Translations under genes and position numbers: made by a program
Notes under the pieces: generated by a model
Seen by the model: only the letters and a program-made list of their open reading frames with translations
Told to the model about the DNA's origin: nothing
Database searches by the model: none
Source: an uncultured Sterolibacterium sp.
Lineage (GTDB): Bacteria; Pseudomonadota; Gammaproteobacteria; Burkholderiales; Rhodocyclaceae
Direction: 5' to 3'
Assembly: GCA_903832735.1 (NCBI GenBank)
Contig: CAILCO010000046.1
Coordinates: 23,005-87,004 of the forward strand
DNA length: 64,000 bases
In this document: positions 11,886-21,117 of the stretch, one piece after another
Position numbering within the stretch: the first letter of the stretch is position 1
Layout: each line of letters starts with the position of its first letter

Positions 11886-13031
11886 ATGAAAATAATATCG
11901 TCGCTGATCGCCCTGGCATCTATCGCCACGGTGAATCTGGCCCATGCCGACATCAATGTCGGCGTCATCGTATCGGCGACCGGACCGGCCGCATCCCTCG
12001 GTATTCCTGAGAAGAATACCTTCGCCCTGATGCCGACCACCATCGCCGGCCAGAAGATTAACTACATCATTCTCGACGATGCCTCGGATACCACCAAGGC
12101 TGTCACCAATGCCAAGAAGTTGATCGGCGAGGACAAGGTCGACGCCATCCTCGGTTCGACCATCACGCCCAATTCCCTGGCCATGATTGACGTCGTCGCC
12201 GATGCCGAAACGCCGATGATCTCGATGGCGGCCTCTTCGCGCATCATCGAGCCGATGGACGCCAAGCGCCGCTGGGTCTTCAAGACGCCGCAAAACGACT
12301 CGCAGATGGCCATCGCGATTACCGAGCACATGAGCAATAGCGGGGTGAAGACCGCCGCCTTCATCGGCTTCTCCGATGCCTATGGCGAGGGCTGGTGGAA
12401 TGAGTTCAGCAAGATCGTCGAGGCGCGGCACATCAAGATCGTCGCCAACGAGCGCTACAACCGTTCCGATACCTCGGTCACCGGGCAGGTGCTGAAGATA
12501 ATCTCGGCCCATCCCGATGCCGTGCTGATCGCCGGTTCGGGTACGCCGGCGGCGTTGCCGCAGGTCGCGCTCAAGGAGAGGGGTTACAAGGGCACGGTGT
12601 ATCAGACCCATGGCATCGCCAACAACGACTTTCTCCGCGTCGGCGGCAAGGACGTCGAGGGTACTTGGCTGCCGGCAGGTCCGGTGCTGGTCGCGAGTCA
12701 GCTTCCGGATTCCAATCCGCTCAAGAAGTCGGCGCTGGCTTACGTGAATAAGTATGAAGCGGCTTATGGTGCCGGTAGCGTGTCGACCTTCGGAGCACAT
12801 GCCTGGGACGCCGGTCTGCTGCTGGCCAATGCCATACCCGTTGCGCTGAAGAAGGCAAAGCCGGGAAGCAAGGAGTTTCGTGCGGCGCTGCGCGATGCGC
12901 TCGAGACCACCAAGGAGCTTGCCGGTGCCCATGGGGTGTTCAATATGTCGGCCAATGACCATCTTGGTTTCGACCAGCGCGCCCGCGTCATGGTCAAGAT
13001 CGAGGGCGGCAAATGGAAGCTGGCTAAGTGA
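11886..13031 (+). CDS. livK: ABC transporter substrate-binding protein, branched-chain amino acid type
   Basis: 381 residues, Leu/Ile/Val-binding (periplasmic binding type I) fold. An N-terminal signal peptide (MKIISSLIALASIATVNLAHA) directs export. The mature part starts DINVGVIVSATGPAASLGIPEKN, the family's usual ligand-loop opening. It has a strong AGGAGG ribosome site. It would bind the substrate in the periplasm and deliver it to the permeases encoded downstream. In betaproteobacteria such systems also carry aromatic or other carboxylates, so the ligand is not certain. Two hairpins separate it from the permease genes and may let the binding protein be made in excess. Confidence 0.88.
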   Translation: MKIISSLIALASIATVNLAHADINVGVIVSATGPAASLGIPEKNTFALMPTTIAGQKINYIILDDASDTTKAVTNAKKLIGEDKVDAILGSTITPNSLAMIDVVADAETPMISMAASSRIIEPMDAKRRWVFKTPQNDSQMAIAITEHMSNSGVKTAAFIGFSDAYGEGWWNEFSKIVEARHIKIVANERYNRSDTSVTGQVLKIISAHPDAVLIAGSGTPAALPQVALKERGYKGTVYQTHGIANNDFLRVGGKDVEGTWLPAGPVLVASQLPDSNPLKKSALAYVNKYEAAYGAGSVSTFGAHAWDAGLLLANAIPVALKKAKPGSKEFRAALRDALETTKELAGAHGVFNMSANDHLGFDQRARVMVKIEGGKWKLAK

Positions 13032-13040
13032 GCACATTGG

Positions 13041-13059
13041 CGGGGCGCGTGTCGCCCCG
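13041..13059 (+). repeat. First hairpin between livK and livH
   Basis: CGGGGCG and CGCCCCG form a seven-pair stem with a five-base loop, starting ten bases after the livK stop. It may protect the livK mRNA end or partly terminate transcription. Confidence 0.5.
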
Positions 13060-13072
13060 TTGATCATCGCCT

Positions 13073-13100
13073 GGGGCGCCTGCGGTTACTACGGCGCCCC
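13073..13100 (+). repeat. Second hairpin between livK and livH
   Basis: GGGGCGCC and GGCGCCCC form a perfect eight-pair stem with a twelve-base loop, followed by GATTCTTTCT. The T-poor tail makes it a weak terminator at best; attenuation or mRNA stabilisation is possible. Confidence 0.5.
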
Positions 13101-13121
13101 GATTCTTTCTAGAAGGTTGTC

Positions 13122-14159
13122 ATGGATTTGCAAATTGCCCTGCTGCTAGGTCAGGACGGGATCACCAACGGTGCGATATACGCGCTGTTGTCGTTGGCTC
13201 TGGTGCTGGTGTTTGCGGTCACCCGGGTCATTTTTATACCGCAAGGGGAGTACGTAGCCCTAGGGGCGCTGACGCTGGCGAGTTTTCAGGCCGGTAAGAC
13301 GCCTGGGACCTTGTGGCTGCTGCTCGGGGCGGGTTTGGCGGTGGCGCTGATCGATGTAGCTGGCTCGCTACGCAGCGGATCGCGGCGACGGATCCCGGGG
13401 GTCATGCTTTGGAACCTGGGCTATCCGGCCGCCGCCGCCGTCGTGGTGCTTCTTGCTCGACCGGTGGAATGGCTCCTGCCGGCTCAGGTGTTGCTCTCTC
13501 TAGCACTGGTGGTGCCGCTGGGACCGATGGTCTACCGACTTGCCTTCCAACCGGTGGCGGAGGCATCGGTGCTGGTCTTGCTGATTGTCGCCGTGGCGGT
13601 GCATCTTGCCCTGGTCGGTTTGGGCCTGCTGTTCTTCGGCGCCGAAGGATCGCGCACCACGGCGTTTGGCGACGCGTCGTTCCAGTTGGGCAGCATAACC
13701 GTCACCAGCCAGACGCTTTGGGTGCTGGGCTCGAGTTTGTTCCTGATCGTTGCCCTCTACTTGTTCTTCGGCCGTACCATCTATGGCAAGGCCCTGCGGG
13801 CCACCGCCATCAACCGCACGGGAGCGCGCCTGATGGGCATATCGACGGTTCTGGCTGGCAAACTGTCGTTTCTCTTGGCGGCACTGATCGGCGCCTTCTC
13901 CGGTATCCTGATCGCCCCGATTACCACCATCTACTACGACACCGGTTTCTTGATCGGCTTGAAGGGTTTCGTTGGCGCTATCGTGGGCGGCCTGGTGAGT
14001 TATCCGATCGCCGCCGCCGGTGCGCTGATGGTCGGTCTGCTTGAAGCATATTCCTCCTTCTGGGCCAGCGCTTTCAAGGAGGTGATCGTGTTTACACTGA
14101 TCATCCCGGTCCTGGTGTGGCGCTCCCTGACCACGCACCATGTAGAGGAGGACGAGTGA
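13122..14159 (+). CDS. livH: Branched-chain amino acid ABC transporter permease LivH-type
   Basis: 345 residues, hydrophobic, opening with [32 protein letters not shown], the LivH pattern (N-terminal helix, then a conserved glycine/glutamate segment). The C-terminal half holds [15 protein letters not shown] and the [16 protein letters not shown] segment. A middle stretch (about 65-125) is longer than in compact LivH proteins and adds hydrophobic sequence. It forms the inner-membrane channel with the LivM half of the next protein. Its stop overlaps the start of the next gene by one base. Confidence 0.88.
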   Translation: MDLQIALLLGQDGITNGAIYALLSLALVLVFAVTRVIFIPQGEYVALGALTLASFQAGKTPGTLWLLLGAGLAVALIDVAGSLRSGSRRRIPGVMLWNLGYPAAAAVVVLLARPVEWLLPAQVLLSLALVVPLGPMVYRLAFQPVAEASVLVLLIVAVAVHLALVGLGLLFFGAEGSRTTAFGDASFQLGSITVTSQTLWVLGSSLFLIVALYLFFGRTIYGKALRATAINRTGARLMGISTVLAGKLSFLLAALIGAFSGILIAPITTIYYDTGFLIGLKGFVGAIVGGLVSYPIAAAGALMVGLLEAYSSFWASAFKEVIVFTLIIPVLVWRSLTTHHVEEDE

Positions 14160-15955
14160 TGTCGGCGAGTCCGCGCGCGGTGCTTTCGGTATTCCTGATC
14201 ATGCTCGGCCTGGGGCCGCTGCTGTTGCCTGAATTTTACGTGACCCTGCTCAATTACATCGGCCTCTACGCCATCGTCACGCTCGGCCTGGTGCTGCTCA
14301 CCGGCGTCGGCGGCTTGACCTCCTTCGGTCAGGCGGCCTTCGTCGGTCTGGGTGCCTATACTACCGCCACCCTGACCACTGCCAGCGAGCTTCCGGGGTG
14401 GCTGGCGCCGTTCGGTCATTCTCCCTGGCTTGCTCTGGTCGCCGGTCTCATGGTCACCGCGGCGGTCGCCGTGTTGCTCGGCGCCCTGACTCTGCGCCTG
14501 TCCGGTCACTACCTGCCGTTGGGCACCATCGCCTGGGGTATCAGTCTCTACTTCCTGTTCGGTAATATCGAGTTCATCGGCGGCCATACCGGCATCACCG
14601 GCATTCCGCCGCTCCAGATCGCCGGCATTGAGGTGAAGAGCGGGCGAGAGTTCTATTACCTGATATGGCCAATGTTGCTGGCGCTGATCTGGGCCACGCA
14701 GAACCTCCTCGATTCGCGCTCCGGACGGGCCATCCGTGCCTTGAAGGGTGGCACCCTGATGGCCGAGGCGATGGGGGTCGATACCGCCCGTCTGAAGATG
14801 GCGATCTTCCTTATTGCGGCCCTGTTCGCCTGCGTCTCGGGCTGGCTGTATGCTCACCTGCAGCGTTTCGTCAATCCGACGCCGTTCGGCCTAGGGATAG
14901 GCATCGAGTACCTGTTCATGGCCGTGATCGGCGGTGCCGGCAGCGTCTGGGGCGCCGTGGTCGGCGCGGGCGTGATCACCATTCTCAAGCAGTGGTTGCA
15001 GGATCTACTCCCGAAGCTGCTTGGCAGCAGCGGCAATTTCGAGGTGATCTTCTTCGGCTTGTTGATGGTGCTGATGTTGCAACGGGCGCGCGACGGGCTC
15101 TGGCCGATGTTGGCCCGACTCATGCCGGTAGTGCGGGACAATGGCATGGCGCGACCGGAGGGCTTGCCGCTGCCGAAGAAGGCCATGGCGCAGAGCGGCG
15201 AGTCCTTGCTCGTGGTTAAGGCTGCGAGAAAGGAGTTTGGCGGTCTGGTGGCCAACAACAACATGGATCTAACCGTCAGAGCGGGCGAGGTGCTGGCCCT
15301 GATAGGCCCGAATGGTGCGGGCAAGAGCACCCTGTTCAACTTGATTTCCGGGGTTACGCCGATGACCTCCGGTGAGATTCGCTTCCTCGGTGAGCGCATC
15401 GACGGCCTAAACTCTCGCACCATTGCTCGTCGTGGCATGAGCCGCACCTTCCAGCATGTTCGCCTCCTGCCTGCCATGAGCGTGCTTGAGAATGTCGCCA
15501 TCGGCGCCCATATGCGCGGTAGCCATGGGGTAATCTCCGCGGCGCTGCGGCTCGAGCGTGCCGAGGAAGGCTGCCTGTTGGCCGAGGCGGCGCGCCAGAT
15601 CGAGCGCGTCGGTCTAGGGACGCAGATGTTCGAACCAGCCGGCAGCCTAGCGCTGGGGCAGCAAAGAATACTCGAAATCGCCCGCGCGCTCAGTGCTGAT
15701 CCTTGCCTGCTGCTCCTCGACGAACCGGCTGCCGGCCTGCGTTACCTGGAGAAGCAGGCGCTGGCGGACTTGTTGCGGCGGCTGCGCGGCGAGGGCATGG
15801 GCATCCTGCTGGTCGAACACGACATGGATTTCGTCATGGGTCTGGCCGACCGGGTGGTGGTCATGGAATTCGGCGAGAAGATCGCGGAGGGGCTGCCCGA
15901 CGAGGTCCAGCGCGATCCGGCGGTACTCGAGGCTTACCTCGGAGGTGTCGAGTGA
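14159..15955 (+). CDS. livMG: Fused LivM permease - LivG ATPase
   Basis: 598 residues in one frame. Residues 1 to ~330 are a LivM-type permease ([37 protein letters not shown]). From ~345 a complete LivG-type ATPase follows: Walker [13 protein letters not shown], signature-like LALGQQR, Walker [12 protein letters not shown] and H-loop VEHDMDF. The two are normally separate proteins; fusion fixes them 1:1. The track start at 14117 lies inside livH; ATG 14159, sharing a base with the livH stop and with a GAGGAGG nearby, is preferred. The ABC signature lacks the usual LSGGQ glycines but LivG proteins often have SLGQQR. Confidence 0.87.
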   Translation: MSASPRAVLSVFLIMLGLGPLLLPEFYVTLLNYIGLYAIVTLGLVLLTGVGGLTSFGQAAFVGLGAYTTATLTTASELPGWLAPFGHSPWLALVAGLMVTAAVAVLLGALTLRLSGHYLPLGTIAWGISLYFLFGNIEFIGGHTGITGIPPLQIAGIEVKSGREFYYLIWPMLLALIWATQNLLDSRSGRAIRALKGGTLMAEAMGVDTARLKMAIFLIAALFACVSGWLYAHLQRFVNPTPFGLGIGIEYLFMAVIGGAGSVWGAVVGAGVITILKQWLQDLLPKLLGSSGNFEVIFFGLLMVLMLQRARDGLWPMLARLMPVVRDNGMARPEGLPLPKKAMAQSGESLLVVKAARKEFGGLVANNNMDLTVRAGEVLALIGPNGAGKSTLFNLISGVTPMTSGEIRFLGERIDGLNSRTIARRGMSRTFQHVRLLPAMSVLENVAIGAHMRGSHGVISAALRLERAEEGCLLAEAARQIERVGLGTQMFEPAGSLALGQQRILEIARALSADPCLLLLDEPAAGLRYLEKQALADLLRRLRGEGMGILLVEHDMDFVMGLADRVVVMEFGEKIAEGLPDEVQRDPAVLEAYLGGVE

Positions 15956-16707
15956 AGACCGTCAGCGGGCTGGCTGCCGAATCCATACTCGATGTGCTTG
16001 ACCTTTCCGTTGCCTATGGCAAGGTCGAGGCGTTGCATCACATCAATTTGCGGGTGGCGCCCGGCCAGATCGTCACCGTGATCGGTCCCAACGGGGCCGG
16101 CAAGACTACCCTGCTCAGCGCCATCATGGGTTTGCTGCGGAAGACCCGGGGTGAGATCCATTTTCTCGGCGATCGTCAGCGCGATGTTGAGGTCGAGCGC
16201 ATGGTGGCTCTGGGCATGAACCTTGTGCCGGAGAAGCGCGAACTGTTCGCTGAGATGAGCGTCGAGGACAACCTGCTGCTCGGCGCCTTCATGCGTCATC
16301 GCATCGGTTTTCGCGACCAACGTGAGACCATGCAGGACGTGTTCGGAATATTCCCGCGCCTCAAGGAGCGGCGCACCCAGCATGCCGGCACTCTTTCCGG
16401 TGGCGAGCGGCAAATGCTCGCGGTCGGCCGTGCTTTGATGGCCAAACCAAAACTGCTGATGCTCGACGAGCCCAGCCTCGGTCTTGCTCCTCTGGTCGTA
16501 CGGGAGATATTCCGCGTCATTGCCAAACTCAGGCAGACCGGCGTCTCCATCCTGTTGGTCGAACAGAACGCGCGCGCCGCCCTACAAATCGCCGACTACG
16601 CCTATGTTCTGGAAACCGGCGAGATTGCCCTCGAAGGCCCCAGCCAGCAACTCATCGGCGATCCCAAGGTGGTCCAGTCTTATCTGGGGCTGGGCGGAAA
16701 GCATTAA
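15952..16707 (+). CDS. livF: Branched-chain amino acid ABC transporter ATPase LivF-type
   Basis: 251 residues. Cytoplasmic ATPase that pairs with the LivG domain to power import. Walker [13 protein letters not shown], signature LSGGERQ, Walker [14 protein letters not shown] and VEQNARAAL are all intact. The track starts at 15703 within the previous gene. GTG 15952 overlaps the livMG stop by three bases and has GGAGG seven bases upstream, so it is the likely start. Last gene of the import operon; parS sites follow directly after its stop. Confidence 0.9.
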   Translation: MKTVSGLAAESILDVLDLSVAYGKVEALHHINLRVAPGQIVTVIGPNGAGKTTLLSAIMGLLRKTRGEIHFLGDRQRDVEVERMVALGMNLVPEKRELFAEMSVEDNLLLGAFMRHRIGFRDQRETMQDVFGIFPRLKERRTQHAGTLSGGERQMLAVGRALMAKPKLLMLDEPSLGLAPLVVREIFRVIAKLRQTGVSILLVEQNARAALQIADYAYVLETGEIALEGPSQQLIGDPKVVQSYLGLGGKH

Positions 16708-16722
16708 GTTCCACGTGAAACC
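16707..16722 (+). promoter_or_regulatory. parS: parS-like site, imperfect
   Basis: AGTTCCACGTGAAACC, three changes from the parS consensus TGTTTCACGTGAAACA, with the central CACGTG intact. It starts at the livF stop and lies 27 bases before a better site. Confidence 0.6.
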
Positions 16723-16733
16723 TGGTTCCGCGC

Positions 16734-16749
16734 GGTTTCACGTGAAACA
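16734..16749 (+). promoter_or_regulatory. parS: parS centromere-like site (ParB binding)
   Basis: GGTTTCACGTGAAACA differs from the consensus parS at one outer base and contains the perfect palindrome GTTTCACGTGAAAC. ParB, encoded about 3.4 kb downstream, would load here for chromosome segregation. Position near the origin is typical. Confidence 0.9.
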
Positions 16750-16768
16750 CCCCTCTGTAAATATCTGA

Positions 16769-16796
16769 AAGGGAGGCGTATCATTGCGCCTCCCTT
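16769..16796 (+). repeat. Strong hairpin upstream of mnmG
   Basis: AAGGGAGGCG and CGCCTCCCTT form a ten-pair stem with an eight-base loop immediately before mnmG. There is no long T tract, so it may be a weak terminator for the liv operon or a leader structure in the mnmG mRNA. Confidence 0.5.
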
Positions 16797-16811
16797 GTGA
16801 TCGCCTCCCCT

Positions 16812-18704
16812 ATGCTTTTTCCCACGCATTTCGACGTAATAGTCATTGGTGGCGGCCATGCCGGCACGGAGGCGGCGCTCGCCAGCGCCCGTGCCGGCTC
16901 GCGAACTTTGCTCCTGACGCACAACATCGAAACCTTGGGCCAGATGTCCTGCAATCCCTCCATAGGAGGCATCGGCAAAGGTCACTTGGTCAGAGAAGTG
17001 GACGCGCTCGGCGGCGCCATGGCCGCGGCTACCGACGAAGCCGGCATCCAGTTCCGTATCCTGAATTCGAGCAAGGGGCCGGCGGTAAGGGCGACCCGGG
17101 CTCAGGCCGACCGCGTTCTCTACAAGGCGGCGATCAGGCGGCGCTTGGAGAACGAGCCCAACCTGACCCTGTTCCAGCAGGCGGTCGATGATCTTCTCGT
17201 TTGTGGCGATCGCGTTTCCGGCGTCGTCACGCAGCTCGGCATCCGCTTCGACGCGCGGGCGGTGGTTCTGACTGCTGGCACTTTTCTCGGCGGCCTGATC
17301 CACGTCGGACTGTCGAATTATCCAGCAGGCCGTGCCGGCGATCCACCGGCGATCTCGCTGGCGCAGCGACTGCGGGAACTTGCACTTCCGGTCGGTCGTC
17401 TTAAGACCGGCACCCCCCCACGTCTCGATGGCCGCAGCATCGATTATTCTCGGCTGGAGATCCAGACCGGCGACGATCCGGTGCCGGTGTTTTCCTTTCT
17501 CGGCAGGCCTGAGCAGCACCCCCGCCAGGTGCCATGCTGGATCACTCATACCAATGCCCGCAGTCACGAGATAATTCGCGCCGGTCTCGACCGTTCGCCG
17601 ATGTACACCGGCGTGATCGAGGGCGTCGGTCCGCGCTACTGTCCCTCGATCGAGGACAAAATTCACCGCTTCGCCGGCAAGGACAGCCACCAGGTCTTTC
17701 TTGAGCCGGAAGGGCTCGATACCCACGAGATCTATCCGCAGGGGGTATCCACGAGCCTGCCGTTCGACGTGCAGCTGGCACTGCTGCGGAGCATGCGCGG
17801 CCTGGAGAATGTCCATATCCTGCGTCCCGGCTATGCCATTGAGTACGACTATTTCGATCCAAGGAACCTCAAGGCCTCGCTGGAGACCAAGTCGATTGCC
17901 GGGCTGTTCTTCGCCGGCCAGATCAACGGCACCACGGGCTATGAGGAGGCCGCGGCACAGGGCCTCCTGGCCGGAATCAATGCCGCGCTTGGCGTCCAGG
18001 GAAGGGAGCCCTGGTGCCCACGTCGCGACCAGGCGTATCTCGGCGTGCTGGTGGACGACCTGATCACCCGCGGCGTTTCCGAACCCTATCGGATGTTTAC
18101 CAGCCGTGCCGAGTATCGCCTGTCCCTGCGGGAAGACAATGCGGACCTGCGCCTTACCGAGATCGGTCGCAGCCTGGGTCTGGTAGACGATGCCCGTTGG
18201 GGCGCGTTTTGCATCAAGCGCGAGGCCATCGAGCGCGAACGTGAGCGGCTGAACAGCACCTGGGTAAACCCGAGAATCGTTGGGGAGTTCGATGCCGTGC
18301 GCGTGCTTGGCCAACCGCTGGAGCGTGAATACCGCTTGCTCGACCTGCTGCGCAGACCCCAGGTGGACTATCTGTCGCTGCTGACGCTGCCCGGCGCTGG
18401 CGCCCCGATAGCCGACCGGCAGGTGATTGAACAGCTGGAAATTCAGGCCAAGTACCAGGGTTATATCGACCGCCAGTTGGAGGAGGTGGCCAAGAGCCTG
18501 GCCAACGAGGAATTGCATTTACCTGCGGACCTCGACTATGGTGAGGTTCATGGCCTTTCCATCGAGGTACGGCAGCGGCTGGCGCAGCACAAGCCGGAAA
18601 CGCTGGGCCAGGCTTCTCGTATCCAGGGCGTGACGCCCGCCGCCATTTCGCTGTTGTTGGTCTATATGAAGCGTCATTCCTCGCGGGAGCGGCGAAGCGC
18701 ATGA
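16812..18704 (+). CDS. mnmG: tRNA uridine-5-carboxymethylaminomethyl modification enzyme MnmG (GidA)
   Basis: 630 residues, standard size. FAD-dependent partner of MnmE in wobble-uridine modification. The N-terminal dinucleotide fold [19 protein letters not shown] binds FAD. The conserved block [18 protein letters not shown] carries a key cysteine. The insertion and C-terminal helical domain contain [22 protein letters not shown] 16812 (MLFPTHFDV) is favoured over GTG 16797, which lies right at the hairpin; neither has a strong ribosome site. It overlaps rsmG by four bases, and mnmE is encoded about 6 kb upstream. Confidence 0.96.
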   Translation: MLFPTHFDVIVIGGGHAGTEAALASARAGSRTLLLTHNIETLGQMSCNPSIGGIGKGHLVREVDALGGAMAAATDEAGIQFRILNSSKGPAVRATRAQADRVLYKAAIRRRLENEPNLTLFQQAVDDLLVCGDRVSGVVTQLGIRFDARAVVLTAGTFLGGLIHVGLSNYPAGRAGDPPAISLAQRLRELALPVGRLKTGTPPRLDGRSIDYSRLEIQTGDDPVPVFSFLGRPEQHPRQVPCWITHTNARSHEIIRAGLDRSPMYTGVIEGVGPRYCPSIEDKIHRFAGKDSHQVFLEPEGLDTHEIYPQGVSTSLPFDVQLALLRSMRGLENVHILRPGYAIEYDYFDPRNLKASLETKSIAGLFFAGQINGTTGYEEAAAQGLLAGINAALGVQGREPWCPRRDQAYLGVLVDDLITRGVSEPYRMFTSRAEYRLSLREDNADLRLTEIGRSLGLVDDARWGAFCIKREAIERERERLNSTWVNPRIVGEFDAVRVLGQPLEREYRLLDLLRRPQVDYLSLLTLPGAGAPIADRQVIEQLEIQAKYQGYIDRQLEEVAKSLANEELHLPADLDYGEVHGLSIEVRQRLAQHKPETLGQASRIQGVTPAAISLLLVYMKRHSSRERRSA

Positions 18705-19327
18705 GCGGTGCCGAACGACTTCACGCCGGACTTTCGGAACTCGGCCTGGACTTGCCTTTCGCGACAGAGGAAAAGCTGCTCGCCTATCTCGCACTGCTGG
18801 CGAAATGGAACCGCACCTACAACCTCACTGCGCTGCGCGATGAAGCGGCGATGGTCGCAGTTCATTTGCTCGATTCATTGGTGCTGCTGCCGCATCTCGG
18901 CGCCATTCGCAGCCTGGCCGATGTCGGCAGCGGCGGCGGCCTGCCGGGTATTCCCCTGGCGCTGGCGCGCCCCGAGTTGGCGGTGAGCCTGATCGAGAGC
19001 AGCCAAAAGAAGGCCAGCTTTCTCAAGCAGGCGAAAATCGAGTTGGCACTTACCAAGGTCACCATTGAATGCGCTAGAGCCGAGGAGGTCGCGCCGGCAA
19101 CGCCGTTCGAGGCGGTGATCTCGCGGGCGTTTTCCGATCTGGCCGCGTTTGTTCGTGCTGCCGGCCACCTTCTGGCACCGGGCGGGCGTCTCCTGGCAAT
19201 GAAAGGCGTTCATCCGCACGAGGAAATTGCCCGGCTGCCGCCCACCTGGCGTTTGACGCAATGCATTCCTCTGGCTGTGCCGGGACTGGCCGCAGAGCGG
19301 CATCTGATTGTCATCGAAAGAGCTTAA
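18701..19327 (+). CDS. rsmG: 16S rRNA (guanine527-N7)-methyltransferase RsmG (GidB)
   Basis: 208 residues. SAM-dependent methyltransferase acting on 16S rRNA G527 in the 30S subunit. It has the family start (helical [20 protein letters not shown]), the SAM-binding loop [18 protein letters not shown] and [11 protein letters not shown] near the catalytic end. ATG 18701 overlaps the mnmG stop; the order mnmG-rsmG-parA-parB is conserved near origins. Confidence 0.95.
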   Translation: MSGAERLHAGLSELGLDLPFATEEKLLAYLALLAKWNRTYNLTALRDEAAMVAVHLLDSLVLLPHLGAIRSLADVGSGGGLPGIPLALARPELAVSLIESSQKKASFLKQAKIELALTKVTIECARAEEVAPATPFEAVISRAFSDLAAFVRAAGHLLAPGGRLLAMKGVHPHEEIARLPPTWRLTQCIPLAVPGLAAERHLIVIERA

Positions 19328-19330
19328 GCC

Positions 19331-20098
19331 ATGCATATATTCGCAATAGCCAACCAGAAGGGCGGCGTTGGCAAGACCACGACTACCGTCAATCTGGCCG
19401 CAGCGCTGACTGTTGCCGGCCAGCGTACCCTGCTGGTCGATCTTGATCCGCAAGGCAACGCCACCATGGGCAGCGGCGTAGACAAGCAAGCGCTGGAGAA
19501 ATCCGTCTATCAGGTGCTGCTCGGCCTAGCCACTCTGGCCGAGACGCGTGTCACTTCGCCTTCCGGAAAGTTCGATCTTTTGCCGGCAAACCGCGACCTG
19601 GCAGGCGCCGAGGTTGAGATGGTAGGTCTTGAACGGCGTGAGATGCGGCTGAAGGAAGCGCTCACTCAAGATAGCACGGAATATGATTTCGTCTTGATCG
19701 ATTGTCCGCCTTCCCTGTCCTTGCTGACGCTGAATGGTCTTTGCGCCGCGCACGGGGTGGTGATCCCGATGCAGTGCGAGTACTACGCCTTGGAGGGGCT
19801 TTCCGACCTGGTGAACACCATCAAAAAGGTGCATGCCAACCTCAATCGCGACCTCAAGGTCATCGGTCTCCTGCGGGTGATGTTCGACCCGCGTGCGACC
19901 CTGGGCCAGCAGGTTTCGGCCGAACTGGAAAGGCATTTCGGCGATAAGGTTTTCAAGACCGTCGTTCCGCGCAACGTACGCCTGGCCGAGGCGCCCAGCT
20001 ACGGCGTGCCGGGTGTGCTATTCGACAAGGCTTCGAAGGGTGCTCAGGCCTATTATGCTTTTGCCAATGAGATGATTGAACGCGTCAAGACGCTATAG
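19331..20098 (+). CDS. parA: Chromosome partitioning ATPase ParA (Soj)
   Basis: 255 residues, the short chromosomal type without an N-terminal DNA-binding extension. The deviant Walker A NQKGGVGKTTTTVNLAAAL with its signature lysine, LLVDLDPQGNAT and DFVLIDCPPSLSLLT are intact. It forms ATP-dependent dimers on the nucleoid and moves ParB-parS complexes apart. It lies three bases after rsmG and ten bases before parB. Confidence 0.96.
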   Translation: MHIFAIANQKGGVGKTTTTVNLAAALTVAGQRTLLVDLDPQGNATMGSGVDKQALEKSVYQVLLGLATLAETRVTSPSGKFDLLPANRDLAGAEVEMVGLERREMRLKEALTQDSTEYDFVLIDCPPSLSLLTLNGLCAAHGVVIPMQCEYYALEGLSDLVNTIKKVHANLNRDLKVIGLLRVMFDPRATLGQQVSAELERHFGDKVFKTVVPRNVRLAEAPSYGVPGVLFDKASKGAQAYYAFANEMIERVKTL

Positions 20099-20108
20099 GG
20101 AATCAAAG

Positions 20109-20960
20109 ATGAATCCACCGAAACAGAAAGGTCTGGGTCGCGGCCTTGATGCTCTGCTGGCCGCCAACGCCGGTGCCGAGTCGTCGCGCCAGGACTTGCT
20201 GGCGGTAACCGCCTTGCAACCGGGCAAGTATCAGCCGCGCACGCGCATGGACCCGGACTCGCTAAACGAGTTGGCGGCATCGATCAAGGCGCAAGGGGTA
20301 ATGCAGCCGATCCTGGTGCGGCCGATCGGTGCCGGCCGCTATGAAATCGTCGCTGGCGAACGCCGTTGGCGCGCCGCGCAATTGGCGGGTATCTACGAAG
20401 TGCCGGCACTGGTTCGCGACATTGCGGACGAAGCGGCGCTGGCGATGTCGCTGATCGAGAACATCCAGCGCGAAAACCTAAACCCGCTTGAAGAGGCGGC
20501 CGGCCTTCAGCGCTTGATCGACGAGTTCGGCATGACCCACCAGCAAGCGGCAGATGCGGTCGGACGCTCGCGCCCTGCGGCAAGCAACCTGCTGCGCCTG
20601 CTGCATCTGGCCAAATCGGTGCAGGAATGCCTGTTTTCCGGCGAACTCGACATGGGCCATGCCCGTGCGCTGTTGCCCTTGTCGAAAGCGGACCAGGCCA
20701 GGCTTGCCGTGCAGGTGGTGCACAAAGGACTGTCGGTGCGCGAGACGGAAAGGTTGGTGGGCCGCGAACTCAACCCGCCGGCGAAGAAAACCTCATCCCA
20801 GAAGGCCGACCGAGACTTGCTGCGCCTGGAAGAAGAGCTAGCCGACGCTATCGGCGCCCCGGTGAAGCTGACCGCCAATAAGACCGGCGCCGGGACGCTG
20901 GCCATCCGCTTTGCCGGCCTGGAGCAACTGGACGGAATAATCGCGCGCTTGCGCGGCTAA
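20109..20960 (+). CDS. parB: Chromosome partitioning protein ParB (Spo0J)
   Basis: 283 residues. Binds parS and spreads as a CTP-dependent clamp. Start motif GLGRGLDALLA; CTPase/arginine patch VAGERRWRAAQLAG; IENIQRENLNPLEEA; helix-turn-helix THQQAADAVGRSRPAASNLL. The C-terminal dimer domain ends with IIARLRG. The track start 20076 lies inside parA; ATG 20109 is the natural start (MNPPKQKGLGRG). Its targets are probably the parS sites at 16.7 kb. Confidence 0.96.
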   Translation: MNPPKQKGLGRGLDALLAANAGAESSRQDLLAVTALQPGKYQPRTRMDPDSLNELAASIKAQGVMQPILVRPIGAGRYEIVAGERRWRAAQLAGIYEVPALVRDIADEAALAMSLIENIQRENLNPLEEAAGLQRLIDEFGMTHQQAADAVGRSRPAASNLLRLLHLAKSVQECLFSGELDMGHARALLPLSKADQARLAVQVVHKGLSVRETERLVGRELNPPAKKTSSQKADRDLLRLEEELADAIGAPVKLTANKTGAGTLAIRFAGLEQLDGIIARLRG

Positions 20961-20961
20961 G

Positions 20962-20990
20962 CCTCGCCGCCGGGCCGCCCCGAGGCGAGG
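20962..20990. repeat. GC-rich dispersed repeat, copy 1, with inverted repeat
   Basis: CGGGCCGCCCCGAGGCGAGG just after parB. Near-identical stretches occur at 40969 and 48361. Here CCTCGCC and GGCGAGG also pair into a stem around the core. The rest of the gap to 21117 is GC-rich, with CCACC/GGTGG as another small inverted repeat; no ORF seen. Confidence 0.6.
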
Positions 20991-21117
20991 CCAGCGACAG
21001 CCCGCGAGTCCCGCCACCTCTTCGGGTGGTCCCGCCTTCGGCTCCCACAGGCACGAACCCCAGTCACCCTTGCCTCAGGAAGTTGGCGTGGTGGAACGTG
21101 CCGATCCACGCGAGTGA

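Noticed and set aside
16704-18518. 604-residue minus-strand ORF opposite mnmG
   Set aside because: Exact antisense of mnmG; composition is that of a shadow frame.
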